Origin: Calvatia gigantea
Taxonomy: Eukaryota > Basidiomycota > Agaricomycetes > Agaricales > Lycoperdaceae
DNA: 64,000 nucleotides
Direction of reading: 5' to 3'
Assembly (NCBI GenBank): GCA_025093985.1
Contig: JACAAK010000006.1
Coordinates: 1,736,001-1,800,000 of the forward strand
Shown here: in pieces, positions 38,201-49,747 of the stretch
How positions within the stretch are numbered: position 1 is the first letter of the stretch
Layout: each line of letters starts with the position of its first letter
Position numbers and translations under genes: made by a program
Notes under the pieces: generated by a model
Databases searched by the model: none
What the model saw: only the letters and a program-made list of their open reading frames with translations
Told to the model about the DNA's origin: nothing

Positions 38201-39549
38201 CCAGACTTCTGCAAAGCAATTCATGGAACTTGTACTCCGGCCTCAAGGCACCCTTGAGCTTTCCCCTCTTGATGTTCGTCCTATCATGCTCGCTACCTTA
38301 TTTTTTTCCTCCTTATCTCTGTCCAACGTTCCAAAATTCTAACTCCTTGTTCGGCGCATCAATAAGCGTTTTGAAAAAGGGTTTCCCACCATCATCACGT
38401 ATACCACCTATCCTTCGCCCCTTCTCGTCTTCCCCGTCGCCTAATCCTGACTCCCAATGACCACACCAAAATGCCTCGAGGCTGACGACTTCACATCTCA
38501 GGACGAAATTGTACCCATACCGGACCGGGTTCACCTGTACTCAACACTCAACAACCATTAATCATCGCTGGGTCTCGACACAAGTTTGTTAAGCTTTCAA
38601 GGTTCGCGAAGTTATCGTGTGTCAGATACAACCCTCATCTTCGATAGTGAATCCGAGTCTGTACCTGCGCCTCTGGCAGAGTTTAACGGATAAACAGCGC
38701 TAAACCACGCAGAAGGCTCGTTGTAGCTCACCAGTCTCTCTTGAGTTGTTATTACACCCGAGTGCATCCAGTGCAGGAATCATTCCTGCTATTGTCTTAA
38801 CTCGGGGTCCTTCTGCAATCGTGGACGGGTAAGCCACGTTGTAACCGCAAGGATATACCTTCGTCCCTGAGCAGACAACTTGGTTTTCGTGTGGGTGATA
38901 AACTACCTCTAATACTTATCGGCCGAGAAGCGGCGAGGAGATGTCGGGGGGATGATCCACTGCCAAAATTACGCTGCCCTAATACGAAAAATTTGACCAA
39001 CGCCGGGCTCACTTGGAGTAGGACACTTGGACCTTTCCTAGTAGGTTACCTGCTTAACCCCAAGTGAAACCCATCCAATTAGCACCACTTCCTTCCAGTA
39101 TCGCTATTCCTGACCTTCAGACCCAGAACCAAGGTCGCGTCCGACTATGTTCCCGAAAACGCCGCTGCACCCACGGCCACACTCTAGCCTCGAGGTAAAA
39201 CTAGCCCCGCCCAACCGCATGTAGGGTGCGATTTCTTTTCTTGTGCAAGGGGTACTAAATTTCGAAGAACGGAAGTTGTCAATTCTCCCTGAAGGAGTGT
39301 TTCTCGCTTCGGAATCCATTTGTCAAAACATACCAGAAAAGGAAATGAAGGGTCGCGATCATGATCGACCCTTGAATTTGCCTCGAGGATCTGGGTTGAG
39401 GGTACTAGGTAGACGATGTGTGCTACTTATTGTGAACGCTTGGTTGCCTACGTGCTCACGGAGCGTGGCTGAGTTGTCAAATCCACTTAGAATAGGGCGG
39501 CTATGCGTGTAAAAAATTGAATTCTGGGGTACAGAAGCGAGATGATACA
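35205..39549. other. Gene-poor region, about 4.3 kb
   Basis: A plus-strand frame at 35252-35839 and an overlapping one at 35481-35708 are open, but they are pyrimidine-rich and unlike known proteins. The remainder has only short frames. The one structured element is the hairpin at 36336-36448. Confidence 0.45.
36336..36448. mobile_element. Foldback/MITE-like hairpin with TA ends
   Basis: Arms 36337-36373 and 36411-36447 are inverted copies over 37 bases (AGCCACGCYCAGATGG and onward to TGTAGCT) with four differences, all transitions. The arms are separated by 37 bases. TA is present at both outer edges, compatible with a TA target duplication. The inner arm ends are simple (TAGCT/AGCTACAGCTCC). 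No coding capacity. Confidence 0.6.
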
Positions 39550-40215
39550 TTATTCCGTGAGATCAGAGTTGCGAATGAGTTCTGCTGCTTTCGAGGGTGG
39601 TACGATCCGGCACGGGAATGGCTCAGGTTCCCTGCACATATTTCTCATCAGCAAGAACCTTTTGCAAAAAGAGGGGATGTTGTCGACGAAAGGACGTTGC
39701 TCGTAACCTCGGAAGTGAAACCTATCTCATTTCCATCCTCATTCAAACCCGGCTCAATGTCAAATATCGTTAATGCATGGGCCATCATAATAAAAAGCGA
39801 ATTGTCGTTGAAGAACTGCCCGGGGAAAGTCCTCCTCCCAAACTCGAAAGCGGCGAGGGTTGGGTCACGAACTATTGGGTCGAGCTTGCCGTCTTGAGGA
39901 ACCGATCTGGGATTAATTCATTAATTCTTCATATTCCTCCGTATCAGGCAGAATCGGCCTATTGATGTGTGTTAGATACTTGACTTGTGAAGAAGCAGAG
40001 ATACAACGACTAAGTGTTTCGGATCGCAATTGTGGCCTTTGGTATATAGGACCTATTGTATTCACCCGCATTTGTTGCCATGTGGAGGAGGGCTGGATAT
40101 TGTCAGTTTCAAGGGCAGGCAAGAGATGTGTAACCTGCACCGTGCGGTGCGACAAATTGCCACTTCATTGTCCCTTTAGCTATTGCATTAATGTATGGCA
40201 AAGAAGGACAGTCCT
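39550..40215 (-). pseudogene. Cytochrome P450 C-terminal fragment, decayed
   Basis: Minus-strand segments match the order of a P450 C-terminus. K-helix region: PSLPYINAIAKGTMKWQFVA, with the ExxR Glu/Arg lost (KGTMK). Then ILPDTEEYEELMN, then KLDPIVRDPTLAAFEFGRR, SLFIMMAHALTIFDIEPGL, and the last exon FPCRIVPPSKAAELIRNSDL with its stop at 39550. The haem loop reads FEFGRRTFPGQ: the invariant Cys ligand is replaced by Phe. Two compensating frame errors flank the PxRF motif near 39900, and the segment after the K-helix is unreadable. N-terminal exons are not found. It resembles the intact P450 at 20830-23075 only at family level. Confidence 0.8.
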
Positions 40216-41376
40216 GACGGCCGACTGAATGGTCTCTTGCTACGCAAGTTGGTGGCTCAGATTAGTTGCCCAATACCGGTTCGAAAGCCTTATAAAGAAG
40301 TAATTGCTGCCCGTGACTGTAAGAAGCACTGCTATCGCACCGTTACACCTTCCATTCCGCCACTTGACCAAGACTAGGCCAACGGCTTGTGTCCTTTACG
40401 ACCGACATTACGGCGTAATGGGTTTCAGATGAGATATTGTGCTACATGTATTATGATAAGGAAGGGCATCTGAAAGTCGACAAGGCAACCCTCCGGTCCT
40501 TTTTTGGCCAGTGGAAAGGGCATCAGGAGCGTTGTTTAGGAACCTCCCAAAGATACACTGCTCGCGGCCCTGTGCGGCACTAAACAGACTTCAACTGGCG
40601 GTCCGAACGGTAAGTCGACGGTGTAGTGCTCGGACCTTACGCCCCGTCGCTCTCGACCACGAGAGGATCTGAGGTTATTTCTGGGCCCAAAGGTCAAAAA
40701 CGGTTTTAAACCAAAAGCACTATAGATAGCTTTACGGATACCAAAGTGAGAACTATGGCTCTCATGAATTAGTACTTCTTTTCTCAGGATTTGTGGCTCT
40801 TCTAGCTGCGCTGATGTTGACCCTGAGGGTGGGGCAAGAGGTGGTCCTTTTCAAAGCACGCTGAAACCTCCCTGTCTTTGCAACGCGCACTATCTATTAC
40901 AATGTTCCTACCTGATGCTCAAGATACGGTCATTCGGAGTCTGAAGGAAAGAAAGACGTGTGGTAGTTGAGCAAAACCGTGCGCCGTGCACCACTGAGAG
41001 AATAACGAACTACGCGATGTACTCGTCGGTTTCGGATAAACTGAAGGGCTTCACGGGCCCTGCGAAGCACATTGTTCTCTCACCAATGCACATGCTTAGT
41101 ACACCTGACTTCCGCATCACTTAATTGAGTTCGCCAGAACCCAGATATCTATTTCTGAATCAGGAAAACCCAGTCGACACTGAATTTTCAGAACGCTGGT
41201 GGGTTGAGTTTTCTGGTCGGACATGACCTTCCCGAGAAACTCGCCGTCCCACGAAAAGGGCGTACGAAACCGATGAACGCTGTTAAGTCGCCTTTCCATG
41301 TGTTCTTGAAGTTTTAAAGAGGCGTAGCAAAACAGGGAAGAAACATTGGTTCACCCCGCTTTTAGTCACTGACAAC
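40216..41376. other. No gene seen; upstream flank of the GDSL esterase
   Basis: About 1.1 kb of unexplained sequence. The missing N-terminal half of the P450 pseudogene was looked for on the minus strand and not found. Confidence 0.45.
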
Positions 41377-42516
41377 ATGAAGTTCACGTGGATCATAGCA
41401 CTCCTCACCCTCCCTTTCATAACCCTCAGCAAATCCAACGGACCCTTTCACAAAAACCAAATTAAATTCCTTGTTACTTTCGGAGACAGTTACACTGATA
41501 TTGTTGCAATCAGTGATGGAGGTACTCCGTGGCCTGTCTATGTCTCTGCCTATTCTGGCGTGCAGCTTCTCCCTTACGCTCGCTCCGGGGCTACATGTTC
41601 GAATGGGATTACTTTCAGACCGTTTCCTCCTGTGATGGAGTCGCAGATTCCTGCATTCCTTGGGGATAGAAACAACGGAACTGTGAAGGTCGATGAACAG
41701 AGTGCATTGTATACTCTGTGGATTGGGACGAACGATATCGGTGTCAGTTCCTTGTTAACAGGGGACAACTCGGCTTCGATTGTGGATGTAGCGAGCTGTA
41801 TGACTAATTGGGTCAAGGTCTTGTATGAGAATGGCGCAAGGAATTTTTTGTTCCAGAACGTGAGTCCTCTGCTCTGCGATCCGACGAGAGACAGATTTAC
41901 GAAGGATATATAGATGGTTCCTCTGGAAACCGTCCCCCTATACTCGCCCGACTCTTGGCCCAATAGGTTCTGGCATTTTGAACGCAACACGACGGAATGG
42001 AGCATCATGATCCGTGAACTTGTTCTCTCCAATAACGCCTTGGTGAAGCTTATGCTGCAAGCTCTGGCGCCAACACTTCGTGGTGCTCATGTTGGTTAGT
42101 ATATATTCACGCGGTTTTTTTTTTGACCCAGCCTTTCATAACTCACCTTGGTCGGTTACATGTGTAGGCGTCTTTGATTCGCACAGCCTCTTCGCTGATA
42201 TGCATGCGCACCCCGCGAATTATTTGAATGGCACTGCACCATTGAACGTTACTGGTGCCGTGAATACTTGTGTCTTCCAAGTCGGAAGTTCCGATGATAA
42301 TGTCTGCACCCTCGTAAACGGGCCCGATCGCGATAGCTACCTTTGGTGCGTCCTTACGACGTTTCCGAAAATGATGGGTGACTTACTGAAGGGGCCCGTG
42401 GTGTCAATAGGTTCGATGAACTGCATCCTAGTGAGCAAGCAGACCGCATCGTGGCGAGGGAGATTGCAAATATCATCGAGGGTAAGGGAAGTCGTTGGGT
42501 TACTTGGTTGGGCTAA
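41377..42516 (+). CDS. Secreted GDSL/SGNH esterase (carbohydrate esterase family 16-like)
   Basis: Probable extracellular acetyl esterase acting on plant-derived carbohydrate acetyl groups. Exons: 41377-41859, 41914-42094, 42168-42345 and 42411-42516; 315 residues. A signal peptide covers residues 1-18 (MKFTWIIALLTLPFITLS). The block I motif FGDSYTD carries the catalytic Ser, ARSGATCSNG supplies block II, LWIGTNDIG is block III with the Asn, and the last exon carries block V FDELHPSEQAD with the catalytic Asp and His. FQNMVPLETVPLY is formed across the first intron. Without splicing, the first intron gives a stop at 41911. One catalytic acid/base pair in a 106-nt last exon makes the third intron well supported. 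Confidence 0.9.
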
Positions 42517-43205
42517 GGAGTTCGGGGGGGCGAGTTTTTGATTTAATGGACTATTGGGGCGTCGTGAGGTTTTCAGAAGGCAGAGCTACTAAATGTGTCA
42601 TAACTAAATCCTTACTCTTCGGTCTTCATAAATTTCCTGCCCAGCGCTGTGAACAGCCCAACTAGTGCTAGAAGGAACCAACGAGCAGAATGCACATAAG
42701 AGATAATCTCTACCAAGCGTCAACCCCTACTTGGGTTATAATCTCTGAACTGAAACACGCTGCCGCTAAAAACGTCCAAGATTGAACTCCGTAAATTTTG
42801 TGAGAAAGATAGGGAGTGGTTGACAGAGATCAGACTCGGCCCAGAGAGATGAAAACCTGCAAAGAAACCTGATATTCGGGTCTCGACCTGCCCAAGCAGG
42901 ACCCTATTCATGCGATATGACTAGATGCAAGATAGAAAGGCAGCTCAATTTAAGTTTAGGTAGCCCCCATGGATTTAAGATCTGCCATGAGCATGGGTGA
43001 AACCTGCAGCTGAGGGTTTGAAATTATGGCTCGGGAACAACGCCAACAGACTAGGGCTGACTGGGGGGGACTAGTGACAGGATATCGTCACGGGAGAAAC
43101 ACGGTCACGCACAGTGTCTGTCACGGTATTTCATATTCAACACCTACCCAGACTTGAAAGCCTTATACCCGGTCGCTTCATTGCTCCTTCTCAGAGAACT
43201 GTATA
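42517..43205. other. Intergenic between esterase and GLE1
   Basis: About 690 bases, short frames only. The right part should be the GLE1 promoter. Confidence 0.55.
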
Positions 43206-45269
43206 ATGCGATTTGGCGTTCCGAGATCGTTGTCGCCATCGCCAGTCAGGGGGTGAGCTATGCCACACCTCGTCGCAGGTCCAGACTTAAAAATCAAACT
43301 ATAGTCAAATTCGTCGGTCAACGTATGGTCTTCGTTCAAATGATGACTCCGATTCAGACGCGTTCAGCCACTCAGATTCATCGGACGGGTTCTTATCATC
43401 AAGTAGTTCTGAGGATAACTATGTATCGGATTCTCAATACGAACCAGGGCCTAAGTCTGTGCGAATAATCCCAGGTCAATCCCCTGCTCATATTTTGTTT
43501 AGGAAGAGCCTATTTAGGTCTCGGCGCTCTCCTGAAGAGCAAAGACAACTGGACGAGACGATAGCATCTATCCGTCTGCGTACACGACATCATGATCCTT
43601 ACGAAGAGTGGGAGAAACAAACCCGGAAGGAGGCCTTCGTACGTGACGGGGTTTTAATAACACAATTCCAAACTTTAATTTTCCATGGTTCCGTAGATGG
43701 CCGCTCGTAAGGGATCGTCCATGAACATATCTGAATTTCACGACTGGCAGGAACGAGTCCGTCTTGAAGAGACCAAGCGGCAAGCCGCTCAACACGATAG
43801 GGAGATAGCTGCGGTCCAGGCGAAACTTAACACCCTTCGTCTTAATCAACAACAAGAGGAGAAGAAGCTTCGGGATGAATGGGAAATCCGTCAAAAGCGA
43901 TTATGGGCTCGGATAGAGACTGTTATTAGGCAGGAGGAGGAAAAAGTTACCCGACGCTTGGCAGAAGAACAAAAGAAACGAGAAGAAGAAGAGCGGCAGA
44001 GAAGAGACTGAGGAACGGAGACGACGGTTAGCTGAAGAAAAACTACGAGAGGAGTCAGAACGGAGGCGGAGGGAAGAGGAGGAGCAGAAACGGTTGGAGG
44101 AAGAGAAGAAGCAAAAAGAGGAGGAGGAAGAGAGGCTCCGAGAAGAAGAGGAACGACGGAAGCGAGAACGATTGGAGGCAGAGAAACAACAAAGGCAACA
44201 GGCAGGTATAACAACTGCGGAAGATGATTGGCGCGCAGCGCGTGCTAATCTCAAGGTGAATATTTCTGTATTGACTTTCAGCAAGCGTCTGACGATTATG
44301 CGTAGCGTTTGAAGTCCGAACTGGCGGCCGTCAAAGCTGATAAACCGTTGAAAGCGGAATGGGGTAAATGGCGACGGCAAATCAAGCCAAAAATTGGTCA
44401 ATTAACAAACGATTCCGCCTCCATTGACCGTATCGTCAGTTCCTCCCTTTAGTACCATCTTTGATTTGCCTAACAGACGGACAGTCTCAAGAACTCATTG
44501 CTATTATCCAACCTCCGGCTGGCCCACATCATCCCAAGATATATCTCGCAATCCTCTCATCCCTCGCCAAAGATATCCTCCTTCAAGCCGAAATCGAAAC
44601 TACTGCCGAAAAAAACAGCGCAGGTCCATTAGCACAGGTCACATTTAACGTCCTCGCGAACATAGGCGACTTTGCTGAAGTATTCTTTGCGAAACTCGTC
44701 CAACGCGTCGGTGGTTGGCCAATACCCGGAGTAGTCCCGAACAAGGACATCGACGGAAGGGAGTGGGCTAACAGAGGAGAGCGGTTGAAAGTGATGGGTT
44801 TCAGGAAGAACGGAAACGGTGACGGTTTCGAGTCGGAATCGGACTTCACATCGCGTGTGGCCGGTATTATGAGGATTTATTTCTCGGTCTTGAAAATTGT
44901 ACCGCAGCGGGGTCCATTGAAGCCCATGTTCCAGCTTCCTAGGTATTGGACATGGTTCGCGAGACTGCTCGGTGAACGAATCCTTTTGGAGACGGCTGTT
45001 GCTGCCCAGTTGATGTATAGTAAGTCCTGTCTCTCGTCCGTTTTTGTAGCTTAATATACTGAATATTCGTCTTAGCGGCACTAGATGTCATGGGTCACGA
45101 GGCTTTACGGATTTGGGGTGCCCAATGGATTAAGATGCTTGCTCTCGTATACGATGGCGTTACTGTTGGAATTGGTGCCGAGAAGTACATCGGAGGCACC
45201 AGTCCTGAAGGCAAGGCTGCCCGCGTTAGAGTGCAACTTGAGATTGAGAGAATCATGAGCGCTCCTTAG
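43206..45269 (+). CDS. GLE1: Nucleoporin/mRNA export factor Gle1
   Basis: Nuclear-pore protein that, with inositol hexakisphosphate, activates the DEAD-box helicase Dbp5 during mRNA export. Exons: 43206-43252, 43305-43638, 43697-44255, 44306-44434, 44485-45019 and 45076-45269. The N-terminus is MRFGVPRSLSPSPVRG with an acidic Ser/Asp stretch (SNDDSDSDAFSHSDSSDGF). The centre is a long charged coiled coil of REEE/EEEKK repeats. The C-terminal Gle1 domain starts around WGKWRRQIKPKIGQLTNDSA and includes ISQELIAIIQPPAG, FNVLANIGDFAEVFFAKLV, RVAGIMRIYFSVL, WTWFARLLGERILLETAVAA and DVMGHEALRIWGAQWIKML. Odd point: near 43990-44010, inside the coiled coil, the frame changes by one base (a TGA follows QRRD, while the other frame continues EETEERRRLAEEK). 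One base is surplus; corrected length is 598 residues. Since Gle1 is essential in yeast, I suspect a sequence error. Confidence 0.9.
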
Positions 45270-46011
45270 TGCGAGGCTCTCTCCCATACACGAAGTTCAA
45301 TTTCTTCTACCGCCCACCTACTTCTTTTGGCAGGGATTGTTCGCTTGTGGAACTGTTATTTAATCTCCTACCACTCGTTGCTTCTACCGTAATCCCTGAT
45401 CATTCTCCTGTTTACGACCCATTACGCTCGTTTCATGTTTTCCTCGCAGTAGATATGGTTTAGATTTAGATAAGATGCGATCTTACACTTTTAGCTTCAA
45501 GCGGATTGCCCGGAGGATGATAATGTCACTGGACTGACAACTCATGATCAGGCGAACCGCATCCCCCCACCGAGGCCTGAATGGTTGAAGTATCCGAAGT
45601 CCACAATCAACGCACCCAATCTAAGTGACTAAAAGGAGATACAAAGAAATATTGCAACTGCCTGGCATTGAGGCGGCAAGGCAGAACCCGGCCAGTCTGA
45701 ACATTTTTTACGCAGATATGATCTTAGTCCGGCCAAGGGGAGGGTGGGTGTTGATCAACAGGATCTTTGTCTGGTGACTATAAGCTCACTACAACGACAA
45801 CGTAGCCGAGTCAAAAGGCTACTATGAAAATCTGCGTGATCACGAAATTCAATACAACCGTCGTGCCAAGCGAGCGAGTAACCCTATTTAAGTCCAAAAC
45901 AACCCGTTTCATTAAGGCAGAAATACGAATAGAGAACTGGCAGGGGCATCGCAATCGATGGAAAAAGAAAGAGATGTTCGCCCCTTGATCCCGACAGAGA
46001 AAAGAATGTCT
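45270..46011. other. Intergenic between convergent GLE1 and F-box genes
   Basis: About 740 bases holding two 3' flanks. Nothing coding seen. Confidence 0.55.
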
Positions 46012-47586
46012 CTAGAAAAGTATTCGATACAGACCGTTATCGCACTCTCCGAAGCCCTCAACCTCCTTTGCCTCCTCAATCATGTCCTCCAGCGCGTCAT
46101 AGAGCGGACTCAAGGTCCAATCAAGGTCTCCTCCCCGTACGTCATACTGGATCGAGAAATCCAACAGACGAGTATGGTGCTGCCAATGGGTAGAACTGGG
46201 ATCGTAAGGTGCCAGCGTGAGCTCCACCGGATTTTGTCCGGGGTCAGACCAGTCGACTGGCCCATTACGCCTCGAATGCAAGACCACTATCAACTCATGT
46301 GGTTCAACATCATCCATGGTAAGGTGCAATGTTTGTAGATGTGGAAATAAGTTGTCCTTCCCCCGTTTGATAGTGAGGCGGTACAACCATTTCGGCATCT
46401 CCTCCTCTAAACCAGTGAAATCCGCTTCCAACGTCGTAAGGCTAACAAAAACGTCGAGGTGCTGATCGATGCAATATTGCCACTCCAAGCAAGAAGGAGA
46501 GAATTCCAGCTTCACAAGTTCCTGCATGGACCCGAAGAAACTCCGAACAGAGGGTGCTTCAGAAGGAAGTGGAGCATTCCACTTTAGTTTGCGCACAGCT
46601 GGGAAGCGGAATTGCGCGAAAAAGGTGGAATCTACAGGTTTGGGCTTCCCGTTCGTGGTGGCACTACTGTACAAGCCCGATGAATACCACAGGGCCCAAG
46701 TCAACCTGCGAACAGACTGCATTGAAACGATCTCGCGCTGTGCAGGGCCCGATGAACCGTCGTTCGCATAATGATACGAAATTTTACAGTTGATCAAATT
46801 AGGGCAAAGTCCAAGGATACGAAAGGAATATTTGAGACTGGTGCCGCTCAGGTCGAGTGTGGTGAGTTGACTCCAAGGAAACTTGAGTGGGATTTTTGTG
46901 TTTCCGTTTCCAGACAGTGACAATGATCGGAGGCGAGGGCTATTGCGGAAAAGGAACATTTCCCGTGACTGCGACCCAGTCATGTGGACCCGCGACCAAT
47001 GCAGATCAAGTTCCTCCAGTTGGGTGAACTCCACATTCTCTCTAGCATATTTGAAAATGGCGGGCCAAAATGTCTTTTCGCGGAGATGAAGCGCTCTCAG
47101 CTTTCCAGGATTCTCTTTCAAGAAAATCTCCATGATTGTATCGATTGTTGTGCTTGGGAGCGGCAAATCGGAAATGTAAACCGACATCGCAGCTGGCCCG
47201 GAATGTTGGCAATAGTGCTTCACCAACGCTGTGTAGTTTGTGGCTCGCATTCTGGCATCCGACCACTTCTTCGCAAGCGCGAGGTTCGACCAGAGTTGAG
47301 GGGAAGACTGTGTAACGCGACGCCAGTGGACGCAAACTGTACGAAGCTGGAACAGAGCTTTGGTGTCGGAGGGACGGGGTTCACGAGGGCCGTCCCACTC
47401 ATACGGACGTATGGCGAACCAGAAGATGTGGGAAAGAACTTCAGACGGGAGTCGGGACACGAGGGAAGACCGGATGTGATTGAGCTTTTGGAGTAACGTT
47501 GCCCGTTCTACACGAAGCTCACGAATTTTGCCATCGATTGTTGCAACTTGAGAGATGATGTGTGCAGTTTCTCCGTTACGTTCCAT
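46012..47586 (-). CDS. F-box protein, intronless, first of a local F-box cluster
   Basis: Putative SCF substrate adaptor, 524 residues in one exon. It starts with a coiled-coil-like helix (ISQVATIDGKIRELRVERAT), then the F-box SRLPSEVLSHIFWFAIRPYE with the downstream TVCVHWRRVTQSSPQLWSNL motif typical of mushroom F-box-like proteins. The rest is irregular leucine-rich repeats (LEELDLHWSRVHM, LRSLSLSGNGNTKIPLKF, LTTLDLSGTSLKYSF, LQTLHLTMDDVEPHELIVVL). An upstream in-frame ATG at 47694 exists. I prefer 47586 because the decayed neighbour at 48151-49747 begins with the same sequence (MExNGxTxHIISQVA) at that point. Close similarity to that neighbour shows local duplication. Confidence 0.85.
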   Translation of the reverse strand: MERNGETAHIISQVATIDGKIRELRVERATLLQKLNHIRSSLVSRLPSEVLSHIFWFAIRPYEWDGPREPRPSDTKALFQLRTVCVHWRRVTQSSPQLWSNLALAKKWSDARMRATNYTALVKHYCQHSGPAAMSVYISDLPLPSTTIDTIMEIFLKENPGKLRALHLREKTFWPAIFKYARENVEFTQLEELDLHWSRVHMTGSQSREMFLFRNSPRLRSLSLSGNGNTKIPLKFPWSQLTTLDLSGTSLKYSFRILGLCPNLINCKISYHYANDGSSGPAQREIVSMQSVRRLTWALWYSSGLYSSATTNGKPKPVDSTFFAQFRFPAVRKLKWNAPLPSEAPSVRSFFGSMQELVKLEFSPSCLEWQYCIDQHLDVFVSLTTLEADFTGLEEEMPKWLYRLTIKRGKDNLFPHLQTLHLTMDDVEPHELIVVLHSRRNGPVDWSDPGQNPVELTLAPYDPSSTHWQHHTRLLDFSIQYDVRGGDLDWTLSPLYDALEDMIEEAKEVEGFGECDNGLYRILF

Positions 47587-48150
47587 GGTTGTGGTGGCAG
47601 AAAGAAAGCCGAATCCATTTTCTGGTATTATGTACCCGAGCAGACAATGCGTCGGGACCGACCCCGGAGACGTAATAAACACATCAAATGGCATATATCG
47701 GCGGCTACTAGAAATTTTGCTTCAATCCGCTCATCACGCTTATCCGCCGATGCCCAGTCGTACTTCATGCGAACCCGGAATGTTCATGCCCGTCAAGGGA
47801 CCTCCTCTCCAAAATTGGTTTTCATTAGTTTTGAGAATAATGTCTCGAGCCAGCTGCAATAATATCCCAAAAGGCAAATATGACTACATCACCGAACCCG
47901 AGTGGAACTCTCTCATGGAAAGATTTATAAGGGTCATATATTGTGGAAGGTGCGACGGAATCTATCTCTTTCTCTCTTACTCAAAGAGGTCGTCACATAA
48001 CTGTCACACTAAACAAGCTGGGCGCCTACCCAAGTCCCAGACGGCCCACACAAAGGTGTTGGGGGCTAGCAGGAGCATTGGGATCAGCTATGCCCAACAG
48101 AGAAAAACATAGAAACACTCACACCTTGCCCCGATTAAGAGAAAATATCT
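47587..48150. other. Spacer between the two related F-box copies
   Basis: Frames of 79-185 codons on the plus strand here lack any conserved motif. Contains the promoter of the F-box gene at 46012-47586. Confidence 0.45.
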
Positions 48151-49747
48151 CTAGAAGAGTATCCGACTCCGACTGTGATTGAGGCATGTAAAGCCCCCAA
48201 CCTCCCTCGCCTCCTCAATCAGTGGCCCCCATCGCACCATGGTGTGGACTCCGTGCCCAATCCATTCCTATCTGATCATTGTATGGTCCGCTGGAAAATT
48301 CCACCAACCGAGTGTGATGTTGCCAATGGGTAGATGCGGGATCGTATGGTGACAACACAGGGGCTTTCCGGATCCTGTTCAGGGTCAGACCAGTCTACTG
48401 GCCCGTTGCGCCTTGAATGTAATACCACTATCAAACCATTTGGTTCAATGTCTCCCATAGTAAGGTGGAGTCTCTGGAGACGTGGAAACAAGTTGTCTTT
48501 CCCCTGTTTGATAGTGAGACGATACAACCATCGAGGACCCCCCACCCTCATCCTTGTCGTCGGCGAGATATGCTTCCAACATTGTAAGGTTACCGAAAAG
48601 ATCCAGGTGTTGGCCAAGACAATATTGCGATGCTGCTGCCGGCCAGAACCTCAACTTCTCAATTTCCTGCATGCTTGCAAAGAATTCTCGAATGCAAGGT
48701 GCATCCGAAGGAAGTGGGGCGTCCCATTCAAGTTCACGAATAGCTGGGAAGCGGAAGAGTACGAAGAACTGGGGATCCACAGGTTGAGGGAGTGGAGGGT
48801 AGAGCACCCCGAACGAAAACCAGGCCAACCTTCGAACAAACTGCATTGGAGTGAATTGGCACTGCCTCGGAACCAATGGCTGGTCGTACCTGTTATGATA
48901 CGAAAACGTACAGTCGACGAAATTGGGGCAGATCCAAAGAAGCCGGCAGGAATATGTGGGATTGGCTTCGTAAAGTTTGAGCGTGGTGATTTGCCTCCAA
49001 AGAAACTCGAACGGGAGCTGTCGGCTTTTGCCCGCATTGAGTATCAGTGTTCGGAGACAAGAGCTGTTGCGGAAAACGAAGGTTCCTCCCGGCCGTGTTT
49101 CAAACCCCTCCCAACATAGCCCGAGTTGCTCAAGCTGGGCAAGCTCTGTGTCATCTTTGGCGTATTTGACAATGGAGCGCCAGAATGAGCCCCCAGGGTC
49201 CTTATCAAGATGAAGTGATTTCAGGTTTCCAAGATACTCCCTCAAGAGGATCCCGTATGATTTCATCAATCGCGGTGGTTTCGAGAGGGCGCAAATCAGA
49301 AACGTAGACCGATATTCCAGCTGTTCCGAGGTGTTGACAGTGGAGCCTCAGCAGTGCTGCGTAGTCTGTGGCTCGCGTCCCGGCACATGATTTTTTCTGC
49401 ACAAGTGTAAGCACCGTCCATAGACGAGGAGAAGACTGTGTAACGCGACGCCAATGGGAGCAAACACTGCGAATGTTGAACAGAGGTTTGGTGTCGGAGA
49501 GAGAGGGGTTACAAGGGCCACATTCCCCATCATAAGGACGTGTGGCATACCAGAAGATGCGGGAAATGGTCTCGGTTGGGATTCGGGATATGACAGAAGA
49601 TTGAATGTAGTTAAGACTTTGGAGTAGTGTTGCACGTTCCACCTTTAACTCGTGAATTTCGCTATCGAAATTTGTTTGCTCCCGCATTTTGTTATCGAGT
49701 GCCGCGACTTGAGAGATAATGTGTTCGGTTTTCCCATTGAGCTCCAC
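48151..49747 (-). pseudogene. Decayed paralogue of the neighbouring F-box gene
   Basis: Can be followed from MELNGKTEHIISQVAALD to the terminal LIEEAREVGGF and RILF segments of the 46012-47586 protein, but only by changing frame. Breaks lie near 49250 (after TTAIDEI), near 48545 in a G-rich run (before RWLYRLTIKQGKDNLFPRL), near 48365 (after VDWSDPEQDP), and near 48230. The F-box (SRIPTETISRIFWYATRPYD and VCSHWRRVTQSSPRLWTVL) is intact. At least four frame breaks spread over the length make a single sequencing error unlikely. The product would be truncated after about 180 residues, leaving the F-box without its repeat domain. Confidence 0.85.

Noticed and set aside
47548..48112. 185-codon plus-strand frame between the F-box copies
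   Set aside because: Partly antisense to the intact F-box gene start and without conserved segments.
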